Shown piece after piece: positions 47,364-58,400 of a stretch of DNA of 64,000 nucleotides. The DNA is from Budorcas taxicolor (taxonomy: Eukaryota; Chordata; Mammalia; Artiodactyla; Bovidae): contig NC_068920.1 in NCBI RefSeq assembly GCF_023091745.1, positions 145,915,622 through 145,979,621 on the forward strand. Reading direction: 5' to 3'. A program made the position numbers and the translations under genes. The notes below the pieces were generated by a model that was given only the letters and a program-made list of their open reading frames with translations, had not been told where the DNA came from and ran no database searches. Numbering within the stretch: position 1 is the first letter of the stretch; the number at the start of each line of letters is the position of its first letter.

Positions 47364-48106
47364 GTTCAGTTCAGTTCAGTTCAGTTCAGTCGTTCAGTAG
47401 TGTCCGACTCTTTGCAACCCCATGAATCACAGCTCGCCAGGCCTCCCTGTCCATCACCATCTTCCGGAGTTCACTCAGACCCACGTCCATCGAGTCTGTG
47501 ATGCCATCCAGCCATCTCATCTTTGGTCGTCCCCTTCTCCTCCTGCTCCCAACCCCTCCCAGCATCAGAGTTTTTTCCAATGAGTCAACTCTTCGCATGA
47601 GGTGGCCAAAGTACTGGAGTTTCAGCTTTAGCATCATTCCTTCCAAAGAAATCCCAGGGCTGATCTCCTTCAGAATGGACTGGTTGGATCTCCTTGCAGT
47701 CCAAGGGACTCTCAAGAGTCTTCTCCAACATCACAGTTCAAAAGCATCAATTCTTCGGCGCTCAGCCTTCTTCACAGTCCAACTCTCACATCCATACACG
47801 ACCACTGGAAAAACCATAGCCTTGACTAGATGGACCTTAGTCGGCAAAGTAATGTCTCTGCTTTTGAATATGCTATCTAGGTTGGTCATAACTTTTCTTC
47901 CAAGGAGTAAGCATCTTTTAATTTCATGGCTGCAGTCACCATCTGCAGTGAGCCCCCAAAAATAAAGTCTGACACTGTTTCCACTGTTTCCCCATCTGTT
48001 TGCCATGAAGTGATGGGACCAGATGCCATGATCTTCGTTTTCTGAATGATGAGCTTTAAGCCAACTTTTTCACTCTCCTCTTTCACTTTCATCAAGAGGC
48101 TTTAAG
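47364..48106 (-). mobile_element. BovB 3'-end fragment, antisense to ROCK2
   Basis: Opens with a (ttcag) repeat (cagttcagttcagttcagt) and contains, on the minus strand, RPKMRWLDGITDSMDVGLSE and MKVKEESEKVGLKLIIQKTK. Lies between two convergent genes. Confidence 0.9.
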
Positions 48107-48399
48107 CATTGATAAAGCATATCTAAATAAAATATTTGTTGGACTAAAAAAATCACAGTTTATACTACTAGTCAGATGATAACTGGATATGAGAAAAGAT
48201 TTACTTGGACTTTTTAAAAAATGTTAACTATGATTTTTGAAACTATAGAATGAATGATTTTTTATTTTTATATGCCGTGTTTCTTTTCCTGTTGGTCCCA
48301 AGCAGTAGTTCTAAAAGGATTAGTCAGTTTATATTTTTTAAACTGCACTTTACCTAACTTAAAGCTAATCACATTAAAACAATTGAGTTTTAAGATTCA

Positions 48400-49385
48400 G
48401 AAGAGTTCAAAATAAGTTTATTTTACACAGGAAACACTTTCTAATAAACATATTTACTTACTGCATATAATACAATAATGCTACTCAATTATTAGGTGAA
48501 TGTTTTTAAATGTTAGGTTTTATAAGCTTTTATAGGAAAATACAGTGGATAATCTTAACAGCATGTTTAAAGTATGATACCATAATGAGAATTAAATCCA
48601 TGAGAGCTTGGCAGAACCCAGCAATACCCTTTGCTGCATATATTTTCAGTAGGCAAACCCTGGTTGAGGTTGGCTGTATTTTGTACCAAATTCCAGTAAC
48701 AGTTAATTGTGCAGGTGTAATCCTTTTAAAAATGGCAGCACTGTGCTTGAATCTTGAAGTATATTGGGATTGCCTCTTCATAAGTAGAGATTGCTGGTAT
48801 CTTGTTAGGAAATGCTTAAAGGTACAGTATGAAGTTAAAGAGCTACTTTGGTATATGCATTCAAACCAGTTACATTTTTTGCTTCCTTGATATCTTTGCT
48901 ATAGCCAAGGAGGTATTTTATGATAATATGATACAATAAGGCCATCCTATTATGTCTGTATTACAATTAAACATTCATCCCAGGAAGTGAACCCTGGTAA
49001 GTTACTAAAATTTCCAAAATCCCACTCCATTCATGTGTATTTGTGTTTTGGAGACCATGTATTTCTTAAAAGATTTTAAAAGTTGAGAAGTAGATGTAAT
49101 TAGTTCCCAGAATAAGGGTCAAAGCTGCCTCATCAGAAAGGGCTTTTTGGAAGACTTCCATCCATCACCAGCTTTCTCAGAATTGTAGATGTCTAAAGTC
49201 CTACCTTAACCTAATAAAGTGGGGGCAGAGGATTTTTAAAAATCAGCATTTTTAAACAAGTGTTTAACTGGGCTTTTTCAAGTCTAAAGTATCTTTGGCA
49301 CGGTTGACTAAACTTATGATTTAGCAGTGAGCTTTTTTCTTTGGTTCCGTTATTCAGAATCCACTTTGTGTATAGGAATAATCCA
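48400..49385 (-). other. SLC66A3: SLC66A3 3' UTR (predicted)
   Basis: Sequence from after the stop codon to the first good minus-strand AATAAA. Repeat-free, which fits UTR. Its end is inferred. Confidence 0.55.
48417..48422 (-). terminator. SLC66A3: SLC66A3 candidate poly(A) signal
   Basis: TTTATT on the plus strand is AATAAA for the minus-strand gene, about 960 nt after its stop codon. Cleavage would fall near 48400. Confidence 0.55.
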
Positions 49386-49477
49386 TCATTCAGACTTTAT
49401 ATCGGTCTTCCGGTAGTGAAGTATTGTAGCAGTTACCCATATGTTTAAGGCCAGCATGATCACGAAACGTGTAAGAA
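49386..49477 (-). CDS. SLC66A3: SLC66A3 exon 7 (last coding)
   Basis: Minus-strand acceptor ctgatttcag. The split codon gives Ile, then LTRFVIMLALNIWVTATILH to DIKSE and TGA at 49388-49386. Last transmembrane helix and basic cytosolic tail. Confidence 0.93.
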
Positions 49478-52400
49478 CTGAAATCAGTCAAAAAAGAAAA
49501 GTGTATATTAAAAAATACTGTTTTCACACAAAATCACCACCTTCTCTAAGTAGAAGCCTAAATAGGCTTAACGTCCCCTACCCCCCACCCAAAAGGAAAC
49601 AGAACTATGGGTCATGTAAACGTTGGTGCAACTGTGGTTCCAAATATTTCTGGGGGGGAAATGGTCTTATCATTACTACCTCTGGCCACTTGGCCTGACT
49701 TCATGAATAATTTCATCTTAAATGCTTAATTTGGAGGAATCTGACTGGTTGGTAAATGCTACAACTTTTTAAAAGCCTATTATCATTTTTTAAGTCTTAA
49801 GGGTGGTGGTATCTTAGAAAATTCCATGTTAATCAAGCAAAAAGTGGTACACTGCAGTCACCTAAGATAATTCTGAAAAAAGTCAAGGTATGTTTTATAT
49901 TAAAGTAACCATGAAAATGTGGCTTTTTATTAAAAAGGAAAAAATAATCTCAATGACTTGATGAACACTCCTGATAAATAAGGTTTATGAGACTTAATGT
50001 GTCTTTGGGGTTATAAAACACTTTTAAGATAGATGAACTATTTTTAAGAGATTATTCTCAGATATACTGGTCACTTTCATGAACAGCAGTCACCTCAGAT
50101 ACAAAACAAATCACAATTAGAAGATTCTCGACCTTTTAAAATTAATTTTTAATATGAAATTTGTTTTGTTGTTCAATTATGGTTTGACTCTCTTTTGCAA
50201 GCAGAGAATTTATGTCCTGTAGGGAAGCCTCAGGTTTCTCCCTTCCCCACTTGACCCAGGTATACACTCTGGCCAGACACTTTTCAACCCTTCTCTCAGA
50301 GCTAATGTAAAGTACTTGAGCCAAAGATAAAACCCTGGGATGGAACTAGCAAATGCATCCTGCTGCTTTGTGGCACTATGTCTCAGATAATAATGAACTT
50401 ATTTAAAAGGTCTACACACCAAGGACACATTTCTAGTCTTCATAGAATAAGTCACCCTACCTGTTTTAATCATTTTCCAAACATTTATATGCTTGAAAAT
50501 TCAGCCTAAGGAATGAACAACATTCTCTTTAAGTTAACCCAAGTTTGTTTTCTCCTCCATCACGGTAACCCTTTAAAAATAACAGAACAAGGACATGGAG
50601 TAAAATGATTGTGTCACTCCCCATCCTGCTGCCTGTGGGCAGTTCTCTGAGGCTCCCTGCCACCACCTTCCCTCTGATTAGACTCAACCCAGGGCTCTCC
50701 CGCCAGCCCTGCTGGTGTTCCTCCATCCTCCTTGCTCACAACCTCCATATGTGCTGCTCCTTGTAACAGTCTCTTCCCTCATCCCTCTCCCCTTGAAATT
50801 AATCTTCCCAGCTCCCTCCAACTACGTCAGGCTTCCTTGTTAGGTGCTCATCCTGTCCTCTTTTGAAACACTTTACAGTATTTTTCAAATATTGTGTGAT
50901 GACCTCACTCTTCATTTCCACTGCTACAGTGGAAGCTTTACGAAGGTAGGAATCGACTATCTTGTGCATATTCTATCCTGGATATGGCAAGAGGGTGCTT
51001 AACACTACGCATGGAGACTGATGAGGACCTGCAGTATATTGCAGCTAGCCTCCAGTGGGGCTAAACTGGCTGTGTTAAACCCCAAGATAATTTACAAGTG
51101 AAGGAGGCAGATGGCATAAAGTTCAAAGAGGACGTGGGCAGAAAAATATTTTGCTTACTTGTAAGATCATTGGTGGTCATCAAAGTTGTCATTATTCTTG
51201 CTGTAAAAGAAAAATTTCAGCAATAAATATCAACTTCTCAGACATTTCAGTACTTAGCAAATATCTTTCCATTTTAAATACAGGAATACATGCTAACTGT
51301 TCTTGAAAGATCTGAATAGAAGAGAACCCTGGATGGAGAAGCAGGTAGTTTAAGATTTTAGAAGAAACATGAAAAAGTATAATTCAAATATCAACAATTA
51401 GGAAATCTAGTGAATGTAATAGCTCTGGATATTTTAAAAATGTTCCTACCTAAATAGAGTACATATTCATTTTAGGTAGTTCCTGCAAGAATCCAAATGA
51501 ACAATGGAAATTCTAAAGTTGAGACTAAACACACTATGGCTCCAGGAAAACTCCACTGCTGCAAATTATGTTCATTCACAAAAGTCAATGTATGAGTCTC
51601 ATCTCTTCAATTTATTACATCATAAACATTCATATGTTTAAAACAAGTTAATGGATTTAATATAATCTACTTCTTGATGCTTTGCAAACAACAAGAGAAG
51701 ACTGTTAATAATAGGTCATATTTTTGGAGAAAAGTGTCCTTTTACATTTTTTTAGCAACTGGAATACAGATCTTGCAGAAAATGGAGAGTGGTGTGCATG
51801 AAATCAGTCTTATAAATAAGGATACACTACAGATTCAAGAGTTAACATGCAAAGGATTTAAGCTCAAGGGATTATGACCCTTGGACATCAAGTTAGCCCA
51901 CCCCTCTAGGTAGACACCCCCCACATACACACCAACAGGGGACACCCCATCAATTAGAGTTGTGTTCTTACCTGCACAAGTATAAGAAGCGAGGCTCCAC
52001 GTCAGAGCGCTTGCGGCTCCTGAGTCCCTGCTCTTCCACAGGTACTGGAGCTGTGCAAACTTACTGGCCGCACTGATCAAAGTGCATAAGTTCTGTTTGA
52101 AGATAAAACAGGAGGAAGGACTCCCTTAGTTTCAAATGCAGAAGAGCACCAGATACTGAAAGCCCCTTTGAGGGGAGAAGGGGGGTTATGCTTTTTGGGA
52201 TTCCCCAACCAGGGACTGAATCTGGACCACCGGAGTCCTGGCCACTGGACCACCAGGGAACTCCCTGAAAGCACTTTTGAAACCAAGCTTTCATGTCAAG
52301 TAATAACCAACAAGGACAAACGCCAAGTTTCATGATAAAGAATGGAGGCAGCAGCAGCATACTTAGGTCTAACCTACCAACCCCTTCAGGTGAGTAACCA

Positions 52401-55400
52401 ATGTGCCGCAGCAGGTAGGACGTAACCGAGGGTAAAAATCTGCAACGGCCGCAAAGGCTTATCTGTCACCACCTGCCAATAATAAATTGATGTATAGATA
52501 CTACAGTAGGGCATGGGGGCACCACACTGCTTTGCACTGACATTTATAAACTCAAAGCAGCAAGCTGGGGCGCATCAGCTCTGAGTTTCCGGCTGTTCTG
52601 ATGAGCCACGTGAGACTCCGGCCCTGTGCTCCCTGACCTCTGCTCCCCAGTGAGGTTAAGAGTACAGCACCCTCCACCCTGAGCCAGGCCCAGGCTGCCA
52701 TGGTAACCCTACATATCTGCTCTCCGTATGTCACAAGGCTAAGAGCCAAGTCCACTTTCCAACAAGATGCTGGAGGTAGAATGGGTCGAAATCCAGGAGT
52801 TCGGGTGTGGCCGGCAGTGACCACCAATTAGTTCTGCTCCTTTTCCCATGAGGTAGAAAAGTTCATGTCAACCACCATTTGATCTTTGGTCAAATGCTTC
52901 CTGACCTGCTACCACAATCCTATTCTTACAGCAGGGAATTTCTGGCCCTTAACCAAGGAAGGGAAAAGAATACAGCACTTACCTTTTTCCAAGGAAGAAA
53001 AAAAATTGTATCAATATGTAATTACTAACCTGATAATATGGCACTAGCGGCAAAGAACCCACCGGCCAATGCAGGAAATGTAAGAGACGTGGGTTCCATC
53101 CCTGGGTTGGGAGGAGGAAATGGCAACCCACCCACTCTGGTATTCTTGCTTGGAGAATCCCCATGGACAGAGGAGTCTGACGGGCTACAGTCCACTGGGT
53201 CACAAAGAGTCGGACACAACTGAAGTGACCTAGCACCCAACCTGAAACTCTTCACTTCATGCTCAGTTCTTCATTTGACTACTAACTCCATAATCTGGTT
53301 CTCGAGGGCTCCCCCCGCCGAATGAAGTAAAAATATTGTGCCATACATTTAAGTGAGAATAATGTATTTTTAATATTTGGATAGCACTGGGCTTTCATCC
53401 CAGCTTCCTTTGGTACAGCTGTAAAGCACAGGGGTGCTTTCGATACAGCGGGTTGAACATCCAATCTATAAAACTGTTTGCAGGGCAGGTGTCACAAGGA
53501 AAAGAGGGAAGACAGACTCTGTGAACACACATTCTTCTCTGGGGCAGTTTACTCACCATGGCCAGATCTAGGATCCACTGCTGCAGAGTGAGGATGAACC
53601 AAGCAGACACGCAGCTTACCACATGCTAAGGGACACAGCAATGGCTTGTTGGCTGGTAGCTCCACCACCCACCCGTGGAAACAAACCGAGAATACAGAGG
53701 TTACACGTCTAAGCCAAGTGTGGACTGGAACAACTGCTAGAACTTGTCAGTTTGGAAAAGACAAAAGTGGTCCAGGTGAACACTTGCTAAGGAGTTCAAA
53801 AGCACAGAAGCAGAATTCTTGAAGAAAATTACAAAGAACCCTGTGTTCTCAGACCCATCCTAGAGCTGGGAACATGCCAGATGATCTTAACTGCCCATTT
53901 CATTCTTGACCACATAGACCTCTCCAACATAATGTCAACAGTTAATGCACCTTTGATGTAAGATGTAACACAATTTATTTTTATTATTTTAAAACATGAA
54001 ATTGTGGGATCAGAAGCCTCTAGGGTCTAGCCATATCAGTCTGATTAAAAGCCAAAATAATCACAGTAGTTCAGAAAGTGAAAGTGGCTCAGTTGTGTCT
54101 GACTCTTTGTGACCCCATGGACTGTATAGTCCATGGAATTCTCCAGGCCAGAATACTGGAGTGGGTAGCCTTTTCCTTCTTCAGGGGATCTTCCCAACCC
54201 AGGGATCGAACCCAGGTCTCCCACATTGCAGGCAGATTCTTTAACAGCTGAGCCACCAGGGAAGCCCAAGAATACTGGAGTGGGTAGCCATTCCCTTCTC
54301 CAGTGGATCTTCCCAACCGAGGAATCAAACTGGGGTCTCTTGCATTGCAGGAGGATTCTTTACCAACTGAACTATCAGGGAAGGATCCTCATTTGCTATC
54401 ATCTCTCCCAGAATCTTTCCATTCCAGACACAATGGTATTGCTATTCCTTAAACATTTTCAAGGGTACTTCATCTGAGCCCTCATATACTTACCTGTTTA
54501 TCCTCTTCTTAGGAAACTTTTTCACCTGGTATCTTTATGGCTTGTTGGCCCACTTCCTTCAAGTGTTAACCCGTATATTACTTTTTCAATAAGTAGCTCC
54601 TTGTCCACCCTATGTAAAACTGAGGTACCTCCTATTACCTGTCAGTGCTTTATTTTGCTCTGTAACTCATACCATGCAATATTCAATATATTTAGCTTAT
54701 TAAGTATGGTTTTCTTTCCCACATACCTTTTGTGAGCACATAAAGACTATGCATAGAACAAGACTGGCTCATAATGCATGTTCAAGGATCGAATAAAAAA
54801 CTAGTTTAAACACTTAGGATGCCTGATACAGGAGACGTCTTCTGCAAAATTGTTGTCACATGAAACTGTTTACTGGTTTTCTCTTTCCTGCTAACTCCAG
54901 TGTAGAAATGACACAGTTGGGTAGAGCAATGCTAGGAGACAGGAGAAATGATACCTGAGTGCCATCAAGTTCAGTGATGCTGCAGGAAGACAGCCCGGCT
55001 AGAGAAGCAGAAGCAAACACAGAAGGCGGTGGCCAGGCCAGGGCGGGGACGGCCAGGAGCCTCTGCCGTGACCACAGGCAAGTCATCTTGCTTCTCTCAG
55101 CCCTAGTTTGCCTATCTGCAAACTGGGACTTAATATTCCTTACCCTACTCATCTCCTCACTGCTTTGTGGCATATTGTAGGGACTCAAGAGACTGCCAGG
55201 ATTACAATTGATAACATTATTTAAATGAAGGGCTTTGAAACAGACAATCTCTGTGCTCAGGTCAGTGGAACGAAATACGAGTCGATACCAGAAAAGGCAA
55301 CCTGAATCTAGGAGGGAATTTTGTTTTTCAACACTCTCTAATTTGAATTTTAAACTACTGTTGCCCAATTTTGTACCACTGCACTTCATTCCACTCATTC

Positions 55401-58400
55401 CAGATACACATTTTATAAAACTTAAGCAGCTGTTGCAGCAACTGAGATCCTAGAGATGACTTATTTATAGGGTGGCCAGACAGAGCAAATTAAAATACAA
55501 GACATCCAGTTAAACTGGAATCTCAGATCAACAAGTGATTTTTTAGCATAAGCATGTCCTGCATAGTATCTGGGACCTACTATTACCTACCGCCCCCCCT
55601 TTCCTCTACCCTGAAGCTCAGATCATGTCACTGATGTGGCAGGACTGATTGCCACTCAAAAAGGCTCTCGGCCTCTTAAGGAGAGTGAAGTTCAACAAGA
55701 GAATAACGGGAGTTTTGACAAGCAGAATGAAGATGGAAGGCGGGCCCACGTGCACAGAAAATGCTGTGTGACCTGAGAGGGGACAGGTCTGTGTGACGAC
55801 CGGAGTCCAGGGAGATCTGAACCAGCTGTCAGGAGCCCAGACCCGCCCACCAATAAGCAGTAAGAAGCCAAGCTGACCAGGTGTCTTAGCAGCATCGTGT
55901 TACAGACCAGACATGCCTGTCATATGGGTACGTTTGGGGGGAAGGAAGAAATATCTCCTTTCCCCTAAAGGAGACATGTGGACAATGTGGCTGTTAGCAG
56001 AGGTGCTCCTGCAGCCCAGCCTTGCAGTCCTAAGTCTAAATCCCCCTACCTGGTGGGTCAGGGCACCGTGGGGGCACCCTGGTCTCAGAGGGGAGACCCC
56101 AGGCAGAGACATCTAGGGCATCTCTGGGCTGTGGAGATACACTAGCCCACAAGGAATCTTACTTTGGGGATTGTTTTTTCTTAATTTAACCAAAAGAATA
56201 AATATCTGGTAAAGGATCCTGCTTTAACAGGGCTTCCATGGTAAAGAATACACCTGCAATGTGGGAGACCTGGGTTCGATCCCTGGGTTGGGAAGATCCC
56301 TTGGAGAAGGGCATGGCAACCCACTCTAGCATTCTTGCCTGAAAAATCCCATGGACAGAGGAGCCTGGCGGGCTCCAGTCCATGGGGTCACAAAGAGTCA
56401 GACACGACTGTAGCACAGCACAGCACAGAACCCAGCGTAATAACATCCTATTAGCAAAACGGGTGGATGTAAGAGTTGGACTATAAAGAAAGCTGAGCAC
56501 CGAAGAATTGATGCTTTTGAACTCTGGTGTTGGAAAAGACTCTTGAGAGTCCCTTGGACTGCAAGGAGATCCAACCAGTGTATCCTAAATGAAATCAATC
56601 CTGAATATTCATTGGAAGGACTGATGCTGAAGCTGAAGCTCCAATCCTTTGGCCACCTGATGCGAAGAGCTGACTCATATGAAAAGACCCTGATGCTGGG
56701 AAAGATTGAAGGCAGGAAGAGAAGGGGACGACAGAGGATGAGATGGTTGGATGGAATCACTGACTAAACGGACATGAGTTTGAGCAAACTCTGGGAGTTG
56801 GTGATGGACAGGGAGGCCTGGCGTGCTGCAGTCCATGGAGTTGCAAAGAGTCGGACACCACCAAGCCACTGAACTGAACTGATTTGCAAAACTAAACACA
56901 CCCCGCCGCCCCACCCGTCCCAGCTCCGATTCTCAGATGGTGAAAGGATACACGATGATGTATGGCGCTGCCCGTCTCACATCCCCATTGAAATGGAAGA
57001 CACACAGCAGCAGGATGAGATCTGGAAAGAAAAGGCTCTGAGCTGTGGGGGTAGGTGCTGAGCACCGAGGCTGGGCAGGGGGATGGGGGTCGGTTACCTT
57101 GTGCGATGAGGATGGGGTACTCCAGGTATGTCAGCAGCGGGTACTCATAGTAACACTGGTACCGGAGGAAGACCAGGAACCTGGGGAGAGGGAGGACACT
57201 CCTGAGGTCTGACTCACCCGACCCCCACAGCAGGCAGGCCTGGCCCCCACCCAGGAGCCTAGGTTTGTGCACAGAACCTGAGAACTGGAGCTGGGCATCA
57301 GCAAATGGTAAGGAGGAAAGTACAGAACAAGGGCTTCCCTCATAGCTCAGATGGTAAAGAATCTGCCTGCAATGCAGGAGACCCGGGTTCGATTCCTGGG
57401 TCAGGAAGATCCCCTGGAGGAGGAAATGGCAACCCACTCCAGTATCCTCGCCTGGAGAATCCCATGGACAGAGGAAACTGGCAGGCTATACAGTCCATGG
57501 GGTGGCAAAAGTTGGACACGACTGAGCGACTAAACCACAAACCACCACAGAACAAGGAGGATGAAATATCAACCAAATCGTCTCCTCGACTTCTGGAGCT
57601 GGGGCACTGGGGTCTGCCAAGCTGCTTCGGATGGTCAGTTAGAGACAGATCTGACCGGGAGGAGGAAGAGACCAGGCTTCCGGACCCAGGCCTGCCTGTT
57701 TTTAAGGCTGGGCACTTCCGAGGCCCCAGGCAGCTGCCTCAGGACACGCTCAAGAAGCTCAAGAGGCCAGGAAGGACCTCTGAGGGGGGCTGAGAGGCAT
57801 CCTGGGCAGGCATCCCGGGCAATGGGCATATGAGGGCCCAGCAGCAGGCTGGGGAGCCTGTCTGTGTTTTGAAGAGGAGGAACATCCCACAATGATTCCA
57901 GTGGCCTCCAGAGTGCTGTGGGGCGGGGGACAGGGAGGTGGGGGGCAAGACAGGGGGACTCTTTAGTTCCTTTAAGAAAATTCTAGCCCTGGAGAGGCTA
58001 TGAAGACACCCCCCCAGGCCCCCTGTCCCCCCCAGGGTGAGCCAGAGCCTCCACAGACAAAGTGGACTTAATAGTTCACAGCTCCCAAGCCAGGAAGAGG
58101 TGTGACCACAGCCCCACACCCTCACCTGGGGCCACGCTATGACACTGGCCAGCACTAAGCGCTCTGGCTACCTGCTGAGCCACCTTCCTGAGACCACCTG
58201 GACTCCTCCCTCCAGCATCACCTGCTGAGGGTGGAGCCCCAAGGGGAGCGCAGACTCCAGGACTTGGGTACTGGGCTCACAATCCCCAGCAGTTACTAAC
58301 CTCTGGGGCCTCGGCTTCCCTATCTGTAAAATGGGGACAAGAGCACACCTACCCCATTCCCTGTATCTGCACAGATCCTTTAACCCTAAGACCATGTCTT

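Larger units (their letters stand above)
46811..48399. other. Spacer between the 3' ends of ROCK2 and SLC66A3
   Basis: Intergenic, about 1.6 kb. Holds a MIR-like stretch (about 47150-47265), a BovB fragment (47364-48106) and A+T-rich sequence. No gene seen. Confidence 0.75.
52093..53556 (-). other. SLC66A3: SLC66A3 intron 4
   Basis: Holds a CHR-type SINE (about 52190-52265) and a Bov-tA (53040-53240). The remainder is unremarkable. Confidence 0.75.
53615..56951 (-). other. SLC66A3: SLC66A3 intron 3
   Basis: A 3.3-kb intron. Holds two tandem Bov-tA units (54080-54384), a MIR (55065-55215), a Bov-tA (56226-56413) and a BovB tip (56460-56882). Between them is ordinary intron. Confidence 0.75.

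Noticed and set aside
54856..55398. 180-codon minus-strand open frame
   Set aside because: It lies in SLC66A3 intron 3 and overlaps a MIR remnant. Its translation has no domain or homology I recognise, and it has no splice or promoter support.
56892..57437. 181-codon minus-strand open frame containing SLC66A3 sequence
   Set aside because: It reads through exon 2 with intron sequence on both sides, and the SINE at 57332. The proper splice borders are at 57180 and 57098; exon 3 is in a different frame.
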